A DNA stretch of 64,000 nucleotides from Halictus rubicundus (Eukaryota > Arthropoda > Insecta > Hymenoptera > Halictidae), in the NCBI RefSeq assembly GCF_050948215.1, contig NW_027488952.1, positions 1-64,000 of the forward strand, in the 5' to 3' direction. This document shows positions 1 through 13,800 of the stretch, piece after piece. The position numbers were made by a program, and so were the translations under genes. Under the pieces are notes generated by a model. That model saw nothing but the letters and a program-made list of their open reading frames with translations. It had not been told where the DNA came from and did not search any database. Position 1 is the first letter of the stretch; each line of letters begins with the position of its first letter.

Positions 1-280
1 AGGATAGAGGATAGGATAGGATAGAGGATAGGATAGGATAGAGGATAGGATAGGATAGAGGATAGGATAGGATAGAGGATAGGATAGGATAGAGGATAGG
101 ATAGGATAGAGGATAGGATAGGATAGAGGATAGGATAGGATAGAGGATAGGATAGGATAGAGGATAGGATAGGATAAAGGTTTGGATAGGATAGAGGATA
201 GGATAGGATAGAGGATAGGATAGGATAGAGGATACGATATAGGATTGGATAGGATAGAGGATAGGATAGGATAGAGGATA

Positions 281-713
281 CGATATAGGATTGGATAGGA
301 TAGAGGATAGGATAGGAAAGAGGATAGGATAGGATAGAGAATGGGATAGGATAGAGGATAGGATAGGATAGAGGATAGGATAAGATAGAGGATAGGATAG
401 GATAGAGGATAGGATAGGATAGAGGATAGGATAGGATAGAGGATAGGATAGGATAGAGGATAGGATAGGATAGAGGATAGGATAGGATAGAGGATAGGAT
501 AGGATAGAGGATAGGATAGGATAGAGGATAGGATAGGATAGGATAGAGGATAGGATAGGATAGAGGATAGGATAGGATAGAGGATAGGATAGGATAGAGG
601 ATACGATATAGGATTGGATAGGATAGAGGATAGGATAGGAAAGAGGATAGGATAGGATAGAGAATGGAATAGGATAGAGGATAGGATAGGATAGAGGATA
701 GGATAAGATAGAG
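281..713. repeat. 323-bp-spaced direct repeat of a variant cluster
   Basis: A cluster of variants (CGATATAGGATTGG, then GGAAAGAGG, then GAGAATGG, then TAAGATAG) occurs at 281-390 and again at 604-713. Three landmarks give the same offset of 323 bp, which is 19 x 17. One internal mismatch was noted (ATGGGATAGG against ATGGAATAGG). This is a small higher-order repeat of 19 units inside the otherwise uniform subarray. Confidence 0.8.
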
Positions 714-1091
714 GATAGGATAGGATAGAGGATAGGATAGGATAGAGGATAGGATAGGATTGAGGATAGGATAGGATTGAGGATAGGATAGGATAGAGGA
801 TAGGATAGGATAGAGGATAGGATAGGATAGAGGATAGGATAGGATAGAGGATAGGATAGGATAGAGGATAGGATAGGATAGGATAGAGGATAGGATAGGA
901 TAGAGGATAGCATAGGATAGAGGATAGGATAGGATAGAGGATAGGATAGGATAGAGGATAGGATAGGATAGAGGATAGGATAGGATAGAGGATAGGATAC
1001 GATAGAGGATAGGATACGATAGAGGATAGGATAGGATAGAGGATAGGATAGGATAGAGGATAGGATAGGATGGAGGATAGGATAGGATAGA

Positions 1092-1131
1092 GGATAGGAT
1101 AGGATAGGATAGGATAGGATAGGATAGGATA
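1092..1131. repeat. Pure pentamer run (GGATA)8
   Basis: Eight uninterrupted GGATA pentamers occur here, where the satellite normally has three before the GA spacer. This looks like local slippage at the pentamer level nested inside the 17-bp array. Confidence 0.9.
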
Positions 1132-1269
1132 GAGGATAGGATAGGATAGAGGATAGGTTAGGATAGAGGATAGGATAGGATAGAGGTTAGGATAGGATAG
1201 AGGATAGGATAGGATAGAGGATAGGATAGGATAGAGGATAGGATAGGATAGAGGATAGGATAGGATAGA

Positions 1270-1338
1270 GGATAGGATAGGATAGGATAGGATAGGATAG
1301 GATAGGATAGATAGGATAGGATAGGATAGGATAGGATA
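1270..1338. repeat. Longer pentamer run with one GATA interruption
   Basis: Eight GGATA pentamers (1,270-1,309) are followed by one GATA lacking a G, then five more GGATA pentamers, before the GA spacer returns at 1,339. It is the longest spacer-free tract I saw in the window. Confidence 0.88.
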
Positions 1339-2313
1339 GAGGATAGGATAGGATAGAGGATAGGATAGGATAGAGGATAGGATAGGATAGAGGATAGGAT
1401 AGGATAGAGGATAGGATAGGATAGAGGATAGGATAGGATAGAGGATAGGATAGGATAGAGGATAGGATAGAATAGAGGATAGGATAGTAGGATAGAGGGA
1501 TAGGATAGGATAGAGGATAGTATAGGATAGAGGATAGGATAGGATAGAGGATAGGATAGGATAGAGGATAGGATATAATAGAGGATAGGATAGGATAGAC
1601 GATAGGATATGATAGACGATAGGATAGGATAGAGGATAGGATAGGATAGAGGATAGGATAGGATAGAGGATAGGATAGGATAGAGGATGGGATGGGATAA
1701 AGGATACGATATTATAGAGGATAGGATACTATAGGATAGAGGATATGATCGGATAGAGGATAGGATAGGATAGAGGATAGGATAGGATAGAGGATAGGAT
1801 AGGATAGGGGATAGGATAGGATAGAGGATAGGATAGGATTAAGGTTTGGATAGGATAGAGGATAGGATAGGATAGAGGATATGATAGGATAGAGGATACG
1901 ATATAGGATTGGATAGGATAGAGGATAGGATAGGAAAGAGGATAGGATAGGATAGAGAATGGGATAGGATAGAGGATAGGATAGGATAGGGGATAGGATA
2001 AGATAGAGGATAGGATAGGATAGAGGATAGGATAGGATAGAGGATAGGATAGGATAGAGGATAGGATAAGATAGAGGATAGGATAGGATAGAGGAAAGGA
2101 TAGGATAGGATAGAGGATAGGATAGGATAGGATAGATAGAGGATAGGATAGGATAGAGGATAGGATAGGATAGAGGATAGGATAGGATAGAGGATAGGAT
2201 AGGATAGAGGATAGGATAGGATAGAGGATAGGATAGGATAGTGGATAGGATAGGATAGAGGATAGGATAGGATAGAGGATAGGATAGGATAGAGGATAGG
2301 ATAGGATAGGATA

Positions 2314-4285
2314 GAGCATAGGATAGGATAGATGATATTATAGGAGAGAGGATAGGATAAGATAGAAGATACGATATTATAGAGGATAGGATAGGATACG
2401 ATAGAGGATAGGATAGATGATATTATAGGAAAGAGGGTAGGATAGGATAGAGGATACGATATTATAGACGATAGGATAGGATAGAGTATAGGATAGGATA
2501 GAGGATAGGATAGGATAGAGGATAGGATAGGATAGAGGATAGGATAGGATAGAGGATAGGATAGGATAGGATAGAGAATAGGATAGGATAGATGATATTA
2601 TAGGAGAGAGGATAGGATAGGATATTGGATGGGATAAGATAGGATAGAGGATAGGATATAGTATTGGATAGGATAGAGGATAGGATAGGGTAGAGGATAG
2701 GATAGGATAGAGGATAGGATAGGATAGAGGATAGGATAGGATAGATGATATTATAGGATAGAGGATAGGATAGGATAGAGGATACGATATTATAGAGGAT
2801 AGGATAGGATAGACGATAGGATCGGATAGAGAATAGGACAGGGCATTGGATAGGAAAGAGGATAGGATAGGATAGAGGATAGGATAGGATAGAGGATAGG
2901 ATAGGATAGAGGATAGGTTAGGATAGAGGATAGGATAGGATAGGGGATAGGATAGGATAGAGGATAGGATAGGATAAAGTTTTGGATAGGATAGAGGATA
3001 GGATAGGATAGAGGATAGGATAGGATAGAGGATAGGATAGGATAGAGGATAGGATAGGATAGATTATAGGATAGGATAGAGGATAGGATAGGTTGAGGAT
3101 AGGAAGGGATAGACAATAGGATAGGATCGAGTATAGAATAGGATAGAGGATAGGATAGTATAGAGGATAGGATAGGATTGAGGATAGGCTAGGATAGAGT
3201 AAAGGATAGGATAGAGGATCGGATAGGTGATTGGATAGGATAGAGGATAGGATAGGATAGAGGATAGGATAGGATAGAGGATAGGATAGGATAGAGGATA
3301 GGATAGGATAGAGGATAGGATAGGATAGAGGATAGTATAGGATAGAGGATAGGATAGGATAGAGGATAGGATAGGATAGAGGATAGGATATAATAGAGGA
3401 TAGGATAGGATAGACGATAGGATATGATAGACGATAGGATAGGATAGAGGATAGGATAGGATAGAGGATAGGATAGGATAGAGGATAGGATAGGATAGTG
3501 GATAGGATAGGATAGAGGATAAGATAGGATAGAGGATAGGATAGGATAGAGGATAGGATAGGATAGGATAGAGCATAGGATAGGATAGATGATATTATAG
3601 GAGAGAGGATAGGATAGGATAGAAGATACGATATTATAGAGGATAGGATAGGATACGATAGAGGATAGGATAGATGATATTATAGGAAAGAGGGTAGGAT
3701 AGGATAGAGGATACGATATTATAGACGATAGGATAGGATAGAGTATAGGATAGGATAGAGGATAGGATAGGATAGAGGATAGGATAGGATAGAGGATAGG
3801 ATAGGATAGAGGATAGGATAGGATAGGATAGAGAATAGGATAGGATAGATGATATTATAGGAGAGAGGATAGGATAGGATATTGGATGGGATAAGATAGG
3901 ATAGAGGATAGGATATAGTATTGGATAGGATAGAGGATAGGATAGGGTAGAGGATAGGATAGGATAGAGGATAGGATAGGATAGAGGATAGGATAGGATA
4001 GATGATATTATAGGATAGAGGATAGGATAGGATAGAGGATACGATATTATAGAGGATAGGATAGGATAGACGATAGGATCGGATAGAGAATAGGACAGGG
4101 CATTGGATAGGAAAGAGGATAGGATAGGATAGAGGATAGGATAGGATAGAGGATAGGATAGGATAGAGGATAGGTTAGGATAGAGGATAGGATAGGATAG
4201 GGGATAGGATAGGATAGAGGATAGGATAGGATAAAGGTTTGGATAGGATAGAGGATAGGATAGGATAGAGGATAGGATAGGATAG
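2314..4285. repeat. 1,257-bp direct repeat pair
   Basis: The block 2,314-~3,030 recurs at 3,571-~4,285. Three landmarks give the same 1,257-bp offset: the module C (2317 and 3574), CATTGG (2844 and 4101) and the AAAG before GTTTTGG or GGTTTGG (2976 and 4233). Copies diverge after about 3,030 and 4,285, where only the second has CGATATAGGATTGG. Confidence 0.82.
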
Positions 4286-7200
4286 AGGATACGATATAGG
4301 ATTGGATAGGATAGAGGATAGGATAGGAAAGAGGATAGGATAGGATAGAGAATGGGATAGGATAGAGGATAGGATAGGATAGAGGAGAGGATAAGATAGA
4401 GGATAGGATAGGATAGAGGATAGGATAGGATAGAGGATAGGATAGGATAGAGGATAGGATAGGATAGAGGATAGGATAGGATAGAGGATAGGATAGGATA
4501 GAGGAAAGGATAGGATAGAGGATAGGATAGGATGGAGGATAGTATAGGATAGCGGATAGGATAGGATGGAGTATAGGATAGGATTGAGGATAGGATACGA
4601 TGGTGGATAGGATAGGATAGAGGATAGGATAATATAGTGGTTTGGACAGGATAGAGGATAGGATAGGATAGAGGATAGGATAGGATAGGATAGAGCATAG
4701 GATAGGATAGATGATATTATAGGAGAGAGGATAGGATAGGATAGAAGATACGATATTATAGAGGATAGGATAGGATACGATAGAGGATAGGATAGATGAT
4801 ATTATAGGAAAGAGGGTAGGATAGGATAGAGGATACGATATTATAGACGATAGGATAGGATAGAGTATAGGATAGGATAGAGGATAGGATAGGATAGAGG
4901 ATAGGATAGGATAGAGGATAGGATAGGATAGGATAGAGAATAGGATAGGATAGATGATATTATAGGAGAGAGGATAGGATAGGATAGAAGATACGATATT
5001 ATAGAGGATAGGATAGGATAGAGTATAGGATACGATAGAGGATATGATAGATGATATTATAGGAAAGAGGGTAGGATAGGATAGGATAGAGAATAGGATA
5101 GGATAGATGATATTATAGGAGAGAGGATAGGATAGGATAGAAGATACGATATTATAGGGGATAGGATAGGATAGAGTATAGGATACGATAGAGGATATGA
5201 TAGATGATATTATAGGAAAGAGGGTAGGATAGGATAGAGGATACGATATTATAGACGATAGGATAGGATAGAGTATAGGATAGGATAGAGGATAGGATAT
5301 GATATTGGATGGGATAAGATAGGATAGAGGATAGGATAGAGGATTGGATAGGATAGAGGATAGGATAGGGTAGAGGATAGGATGGGATAGAGGATAGGAT
5401 AGGATAGAGGATAGGATAGGAGAGAAGGATAGAATAGGATAGAGTATAGGATAGGATAGAGGATAGGATAGAGGATAGGATAGGTTAGAGGATAGGATAG
5501 GATAGAGGATAGTATAGGATACAGGATAGGATAGGATAGAGTATATGATAGGATAGAGTATAGGATAGGATGCAGAATAGGATAGGTTAGGTGATAGGAT
5601 AGGATAGAGGATAGGGGATTGGATAGGATAGAGGATAGGATATAATACAGGATATGATAGGATACAGGATAGGATAGGATAGAGGATAGGATAGGATAGA
5701 GGATAGTATAGGATAGAGGATAGGGTAGGATAGAGGATAGGATAGTATAGAGGATAGGATATAATAGAGGATAGGATAGGATAGACGATAGGATATGATA
5801 GACGATAGGATAGGATAGAGGATAGGATAGGATAGAGCATAGGATAGGATAGATGATATTATAGGAGAGAGGATAGGATAGGATAGAAGATACGATATTA
5901 TAGAGGATAGGATAGGATACGATAGAGGATAGGATAGATGATATTATAGGAAAGAGGGTAGGATAGGATAGAGGATACGATATTATAGACGATAGGATAG
6001 GATAGAGTATAGGATAGGATAGAGGATAGGATAGGATAGAGGATAGGATAGGATAGAGGATAGGATAGGATAGAGGATAGGATAGGATAGAGGATAATGA
6101 TAGAATAGAGGATAGGATAGAGGATAGAGGATAGGATAGGATAGTGGATAGGATAGGATAGAGGATACGATAGGATAGAGGAAAGGATAGGATAGAGGAT
6201 AGGATAGGATGGAGGATAGTATAGGATAGCGGATAGGATAGGATGGAGTATAGGATAGGATTGAGGATAGGATACGATGGTGGATAGCATAGGATAGAGG
6301 ATAGGATAATATAGTGGTTTGGACAGGATAGAGGATAGGATAGGATAGGATAGAGCATAGGATAGGATAGATGATATTATAGGAGAGAGGATAGGATAGG
6401 ATAGAAGATACGATATTATAGAGGATAGGATAGGATACGATAGAGGATAGGATAGATGATATTATAGGAAAGAGGGTAGGATAGGATAGAGGATACGATA
6501 TTATAGACGATAGGATAGGATAGAGTATAGGATAGGATAGAGGATAGGATAGGATAGAGGATAGGATAGGATAGAGGATAGGATAGGATAGGATAGAGAA
6601 TAGGATAGGATAGATGATATTATAGGAGAGAGGATAGGATAGGATAGAAGATACGATATTATAGAGGATAGGATAGGATAGAGTATAGGATACGATAGAG
6701 GATATGATAGATGATATTATAGGAAAGAGGGTAGGATAGGATAGAGGATACGATATTATAGACGATAGGATAGGATAGAGTATAGGATAGGATAGAGGAT
6801 AGGATATGATATTGGATGGGATAAGATAGGATAGAGGATAGGATAGAGGATTGGATAGGATAGAGGATAGGATAGGGTAGAGGATTGGATGGGATAGAGG
6901 ATAGGATAGGATAGAGGATAGGATAGGAGAGAAGGATAGAATAGGATAGAGGATAGGATAGGATAGAGGATAGGATAGAGGATAGGATAGGTTAGAGGAT
7001 AGGATAGGATAGAGGATAGTATAGTATAGAGGATAGTATAGGATAGAGTATATGATAGGATAGAGTATAGGATAGGATGCAGAATAGGATAGGTTAGGTG
7101 ATAGGATAGGATAGAGGATAGGGGATTGGATAGGATAGAGGATAGGATATAATACAGGATATGATAGGATACAGGATAGGATAGGATAGAGGATAGGATA

Positions 7201-7344
7201 GGATAGAGGATAGTATAGGATAGAGGATAGGGTAGGATAGACGATAGGATAGGATAGAGGATAGGATATAATAGAGGATAGGATAGGATAGACGATAGGA
7301 TATGATAGACGATAGGATAGGATAGAGGATAGGATAGGATAGAG

Positions 7345-8780
7345 CATAGGATAGGATAGATGATATTATAGGAGAGAGGATAGGATAGGATAGAAGATAC
7401 GATATTATAGAGGATAGGATAGGATACGATAGAGGATAGGATAGATGATATTATAGGAAAGAGGGTAGGATAGGATAGAGGATACGATATTATAGACGAT
7501 AGGATAGGATAGAGTATAGGATAGGATAGAGGATAGGATAGGATAGAGGATAGGATAGGATAGAGGATAGGATAGGATAGAGGATAGGATAGGATAGAGG
7601 ATAGGATAGGATAGAGGATAGGATAGGATAGAGGATAGGATAGGATAGGATAGAGGATAGGATAGGATAGAGGATAGGATAGGATAGAGGATAGGATAGG
7701 ATGGAGGATAGGATAGGATAGAGGATAGGACAGGATAGAGGATAGGATAGGATAGGATAGGATAGAGGATAGGATAGGATAGAGGATAGGATAGGATAGA
7801 GGATAGGATAGGATAGAGGATAGGTTAGGATAGAGGATAGCATAGGATAGAGGATAGGATAGGATAGAGGATAGGATAGGATAGAGGATAGGATAGGATA
7901 GAGGATAGGATAGGATAGAGGATAGGATAGGATAGAGGATAGGATAGGATAGAGGATAGCATAGGATAGAGGATAGGATAGGATAGAGGATAGGATAGGA
8001 TAGAGGATAGGATAGGATAGAGGATAGGATAGGATAGAGGATAGGATAGGATAGGGGATAGGATAGGATAGAGGATAGGATAGGATAAAGGTTTGGATAG
8101 GATAGAGGATAGGATAGGATAGGATAGAGGATAGGATAGGATAGAGGATAGGATAGGATAGAGGATAGGATAGGATAGAGGATAGGATAGGATAGAGGAT
8201 AGGATAGGATAGAGGATAGGATAGGATAGAGGATAGGATAGGATAGGATAGAGGATAGGATAGGATAGGATAGAGGATAGGATAGGATAGAGGATAGGAT
8301 AGGATAGGGGATAGGATAGGATAGAGGATAGGATATGATTAAGGTTTGGATAGGATAGAGGATAGGATAGGATAGAGGATAGGATAGGATAGAGGATACG
8401 ATATAGGATTGGATAGGATAGAGGATGGGATGGGATAAAGGATACAATATTATAGAGGATAGGATAGTATAGGATAGAGGATATGATCGGATAGAGGATA
8501 GGATAGGATAGAGGATAGGATAGGATAGAGGATAGGATAGGATAGGGGATAGGATAGGATAGAGGATAGGATAGGATTAAGGTTTGGATAGGATAGAGGA
8601 TAGGATAGGATAGAGGATATGATAGGATAGAGGATACGATATAGGATTGGATAGGATAGAGGATAGGATAGGAAAGAGGATAGGATAGGATAGAGAATGG
8701 GATAGGATAGAGGATAGGATAGGATAGACGATAGGATATGATAGACGATAGGATAGGATAGAGGATAGGATAGGATAGAG
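7345..8780. repeat. 1,436-bp sub-repeat, block 1 copy a
   Basis: The interval runs from one marker-module C to the next. Its internal order matches the next interval at a constant 1,436-bp offset. The distance between its two GGGG units (8,054 and 8,307) is 253 bp. It differs from its neighbour by scattered substitutions, for example GACAGG at about 7,730. Confidence 0.88.
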
Positions 8781-10216
8781 CATAGGATAGGATAGATGAT
8801 ATTATAGGAGAGAGGATAGGATAGTATAGAAGATACGATATTATAGAGGATAGGATAGGATACGATAGAGGATAGGATAGATGATATTATAGGAAAGAGG
8901 GTAGGATAGGATAGAGGATACGATATTATAGACGATAGGATAGGATAGAGTATAGGATAGGATAGAGGATAGGATAGGATAGAGGATAGGATAGGATAGA
9001 GGATAGGATAGGATAGAGGATAGGATAGGATAGAGGATAGGATAGGATAGAGGATAGGATAGGATAGAGGATAGGATAGGATAGGATAGAGGATAGGATA
9101 GGATAGAGGATAGGATAGGATAGAGGATAGGATAGGATGGAGGATAGGATAGGATAGAGGATAGGATAGGATAGAGGATAGGATAGGATAGGATAGGATA
9201 GAGGATAGGATAGGATAGAGGATAGGATAGGATAGAGGATAGGATAGGATAGAGGATAGGTTAGGATAGAGGATAGCATAGGATAGAGGATAGGATAGGA
9301 TAGAGGATAGGATAGGATAGAGGATAGGATAGGATAGAGGATAGGATAGGATAGAGGATAGGATAGGATAGAGGATAGGATAGGATAGAGGATAGCATAG
9401 GATAGAGGATAGGATAGGATAGAGGATAGGATAGGATAGAGGATAGGATAGGATAGAGGATAGGATAGGATAGAGGATAGGATAGGATAGGGGATAGGAT
9501 AGGATAGAGGATAGGATAGGATAAAGGTTTGGATAGGATAGAGGATAGGATAGTATAGGATAGAGGATAGGATAGGATAGAGGATAGGATAGGATAGAGG
9601 ATAGGATAGGATAGAGGATAGGATAGGATAGAGGATAGGATAGGATAGAGGATAGGATAGGATAGAGGATAGGATAGGATAGGATAGAGGATAGGATAGG
9701 ATAGGATAGAGGATAGGATAGGATAGAGGATAGGATAGGATAGGGGATAGGATAGGATAGAGGATAGGATATGATTAAGGTTTGGATAGGATAGAGGATA
9801 GGATAGGATAGAGGATAGGATAGGATAGAGGATACGATATAGGATTGGATAGGATAGAGGATGGGATGGGATAAAGGATACAATATTATAGAGGATAGGA
9901 TAGTATAGGATAGAGGATATGATCGGATAGAGGATAGGATAGGATAGAGGATAGGATAGGATAGAGGATAGGATAGGATAGGGGATAGGATAGGATAGAG
10001 GATAGGATAGGATTAAGGTTTGGATAGGATAGAGGATAGGATAGGATAGAGGATATGATAGGATAGAGGATACGATATAGGATTGGATAGGATAGAGGAT
10101 AGGATAGGAAAGAGGATAGGATAGGATAGAGAATGGGATAGGATAGAGGATAGGATAGGATAGACGATAGGATATGATAGACGATAGGATAGGATAGAGG
10201 ATAGGATAGGATAGAG
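8781..10216. repeat. 1,436-bp sub-repeat, block 1 copy b
   Basis: Tandem neighbour of the preceding sub-repeat, also 1,436 bp. Its two GGGG units lie at 9,490 and 9,743, again 253 bp apart. A TAGTATAGG unit at about 9,550 is specific to this copy. Confidence 0.88.
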
Positions 10217-12861
10217 CATAGGATAGGATAGATGATATTATAGGAGAGAGGATAGGATAGGATAGAAGATACGATATTATAGAGGATAGGATAGGATACG
10301 ATAGAGGATAGGATAGATGATATTATAGGAAAGAGGGTAGGATAGGATAGAGGATACGATATTATAGACGATAGGATAGGATAGAGTATAGGATAGCATA
10401 GAGGATAGGATAGGATAGAGGATAGGATAGGATAGAGGATAGGATAGGATAGAGGATAGGATAGGATAGGATAGAGAATAGGATAGGATAGATGATATTA
10501 TAGGAGAGAGGATAGGATAGGATATTGGATGGGATAAGATAGGATAGAGGATAGGATATAGTATTGGATAGGATAGAGGATAGGATAGGGTAGAGGATAG
10601 GATAGGATAGAGGATAGGATAGGATAGGATAGAGGATAGGATAGGATTGAGGATAGGATAGGATAGAGGATAGGATAGGATAGGATAGAGGATAGGATAG
10701 GATAGAGGATAGGACAGGATAGAGGATAGGATAGGATAGAGGATAGGATAGGATAGGATAGAGGATAGGATAGGATAAAGGTTTGGATAGGATAGAGGAT
10801 AGGATAGGATAGAGGATAGGATAGGATAAAGGATACGAAATAGGATTGGATAGGATAGAGGATAGGATAGGAAAGATGATAGGATAGGATAGAGGATAGG
10901 ATAGGATAGAGCATAGGATAGGATAGAGGATAGGATAGGATAGAGGATAGGATAGGATAGAGGATAGGATAGGATAGTGGATAGGATAGGATAGAGGATA
11001 GGATAGGATAGAGGATAGGATAGGATAGAGGATAGGATAGGATAGAGAATAGGATAGGATAGATGATATTATAGGAGAGAGGATAGGATAGGATATTGGA
11101 TGGGATAAGATAGGATAGAGGATAGGATATAGTATTGGATAGGATAGAGGATAGGATAGGGTAGAGGATAGGATAGGATAGAGGATAGGATAGGATAGAG
11201 GATAGGATAGGATAGATGATATTATAGGATAGAGGATAGGATAGGATAGAGGATACGATATTATAGAGGATAGGATAGGATAGACGATAGGATCGGATAG
11301 AGAATAGGACAGGGCATTGGATAGGAAAGAGGATAGGATAGGATAGAGGATAGGATAGGATAGAGGATAGGATAGGATAGAGGATAGGTTAGGATAGAGG
11401 ATAGGATAGGATAGGGGATAGGATAGGATAGAGGATAGGATAGGATAAAGGTTTGGATAGGATAGAGGATAGGATAGGATAGGATAGAGGATAGGATAGG
11501 ATAGAGGATACGATATAGGATTGGATAGGATAGAGGATAGGATAGGAAAGAGGATAGGATAGGATAGAGAATGGGATAGGATAGAGGATAGGATAGGATA
11601 GAGGAGAGGATAAGATAGAGGATAGGATAGGATAGAGGATAGGATAGGATAGAGGATAGGATAGGATAGAGGATAGGATAGGATAGAGGATAGGATAGGA
11701 TAGAGGATAGGATAGGATAGAGGATAGGATAGGATAGAGGATAGGATAGGATAGAGGATAGGATAGGATAGAGGATAGGATAGGATAGGATAGAGGATAG
11801 GATAGGATAGAGGATAGGATAGGATAGAGGATAGGATAGGATAGAGGATAGGATAGGATAGAGAATAGGATATAGGATTGGATAGGATAGAGGATATGAT
11901 ACGATAGAGGACAGGATAGGGTAGGATGGAGAATAGGATAGGATAGATGATATTATAGGATAGAGGACATTATAGGACAGAGGAAACGATATTATAGAGG
12001 ATAGGATAGGATAGAGGATAGGATCGGATAGAGGATAGGATAGGGGATTGGATGGGATAGAGGATAGGATTCGATAGAGGACAGGATAGGATAGGATGGC
12101 GGAAAGGATAGGATAGAGTATAGAATAGGACAGAGGATAAGATAGGATAGAGGATAGGATAAGTTAGAGGATAGGATAGGATAGAGGATAGGATAGAGGA
12201 TTGGATAGGATAGAGGATACGATAGGATAGAGGATAGGATAGGATAGAGGATAGGATAGGAGAGAAGGATAGAATAGGATAGAGGATAGGATAGGATAGA
12301 GGATAGGATAGGATAGAGGATAGGATAATAGAGAAGGATAGAATAGGATAGAGGATAGGATAGGATAGAGGATAGGATAGAGGATAGGATAGGTTAGAGG
12401 ATAGGATAGGATAGAGGATAGGATAGGATAGAGGATAGGATAGGATAGAGCATAGGATAGGATAGAGGATAGGAAAGGATAGAGGATAGGATAGGATAGA
12501 GGATAGGATAGGATAGGATAGAGGATAGGATAGGATAGTGGATAGGATAGGATAGAGGATAGGATAGGATAGAGGATAGGATAGGTTAGAGGATAGGATA
12601 GGATAGAGGATAGGATAGGATAGAGGATAGGATAGGATAGGATAGAGCATAGGATAGGATAGATGATATTATAGGAGAGAGGATAGGATAGGATAGAAGA
12701 TACGATATTATAGAGGATAGGATAGGATACGATAGAGGATAGGATAGATGATATTATAGGAAAGAGGGTAGGATAGGATAGAGGATACGATATTATAGAC
12801 GATAGGATAGGATAGAGTATAGGATAGGATAGAGGATAGGATAGGATAGAGGATAGGATAG

Positions 12862-13800
12862 GATAGAGGATAGGATAGGATAGAGGATAGGATAGGATAG
12901 AGGATAGGATAGGATAGGATAGAGAATAGGATAGGATAGATGATATTATAGGAGAGAGGATAGGATAGGATATTGGATGGGATAAGATAGGATAGAGGAT
13001 AGGATATAGTATTGGATAGGATAGAGGATAGGATAGGGTAGAGGATAGGATAGGATAGAGGATAGGATAGGATAGAGGATAGGATAGGATAGATGATATT
13101 ATAGGATAGAGGATAGGATAGGATAGAGGATACGATATTATAGAGGATAGGATAGGATAGACGATAGGATCGGATAGAGAATAGGACAGGGCATTGGATA
13201 GGAAAGAGGATAGGATAGGATAGAGGATAGGATAGGATAGAGGATAGGATAGGATAGAGGATAGGTTAGGATAGAGGATAGGATAGGATAGGGGATAGGA
13301 TAGGATAGAGGATAGGATAGGATAAAGGTTTGGATAGGATAGAGGATAGGATAGGATAGGATAGAGGATAGGATAGGATAGAGGATACGATATAGGATTG
13401 GATAGGATAGAGGATAGGATAGGAAAGAGGATAGGATAGGATAGAGGATAGGATAGGATAGAGGATAGGATAGGATAGAGGATAGGATAGGATAGGATAG
13501 AGAATAGGATAGGATAGATGATATTATAGGAGAGAGGATAGGATAGGATATTGGATGGGATAAGATAGGATAGAGGATAGGATATAGTATTGGATAGGAT
13601 AGAGGATAGGATAGGGTAGAGGATAGGATAGGATAGAGGATAGGATAGGATAGAGGATAGGATAGGATAGATGATATTATAGGATAGAGGATAGGATAGG
13701 ATAGAGGATACGATATTATAGAGGATAGGATAGGATAGACGATAGGATCGGATAGAGAATAGGACAGGGCATTGGATAGGAAAGAGGATAGGATAGGATA
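12862..13800. repeat. 578-bp (34-unit) partial tandem duplication
   Basis: The start of the GAGAATAGG/GATGATATTATAGG cassette (12,922 and 13,500) and the CATTGG landmark (13,192 and 13,770) both recur at a 578-bp offset, exactly 34 x 17. The duplicated copy, about 13,440-13,800, sits between the two ~7.5 kb blocks and has no counterpart at the end of the second block, so it is an insertion at the junction. Confidence 0.8.

Larger units (their letters stand above)
1..1700. repeat. Near-homogeneous 17-mer subarray
   Basis: Most units here match the consensus exactly. Exceptions are scattered: a GGTTTGG unit near 180, CGATATAGGATTGG variants at about 235, 281 and 604, GAGAATGG at about 338 and 661, and single substitutions elsewhere. 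The marker module that defines the next domain is absent. From about 1,490 variants become more frequent, so the right edge is a transition and not a sharp border. This is the most uniform part of the window and may be the side nearest a recently expanded core; that last point is inference. Confidence 0.85.
5902..13435. repeat. ~7.5 kb higher-order repeat, copy 1
   Basis: This block matches 13,800-~21,587 in landmark order. The offset is 7,898 from its left end to about 7,850, then 7,881 and 7,864, then 7,818 across 10,217-11,040, and 8,151 from about 11,040 to the right end. It contains two 1,436-bp sub-repeats (7,345-10,216) and a cassette with GGACATTATAGGACAG and GGATTCGATAGAGGACAGG (about 11,960-12,100). 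The left end is placed where TACGATAGAGG homology begins (C at 5920 matching C at 13818). Confidence 0.85.

Noticed and set aside
1..1700. Telomere repeat tract
   Set aside because: The unit is GGATA-based with a GA spacer, not TTAGGG, TTAGG or another telomere repeat I know. TTAGG appears only as an isolated variant (GGTTAGG). A subtelomeric location cannot be excluded, but nothing shows it.
2329..2480. TATAAT-like boxes on the minus strand within the marker module
   Set aside because: The reverse complement of GATATTATAGG contains TATAAT, but it arises repeatedly from the satellite variant, has no spaced -35 partner and no gene downstream. Bacterial promoter logic does not suit this DNA.
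4047..5840. 597-codon open frame on the minus strand, and dozens of similar frames of 65-563 codons across the window
   Set aside because: Every one is the satellite translated. The unit has no minus-strand stop in any phase, frames overlap in different phases with the same 17-residue cycle, starts come from chance CAT variants (as in GAGCATAGG) and stops from CTA or TTA variants. There is no signal peptide, domain, splice pattern or ribosome-binding context, so none is annotated as a CDS.
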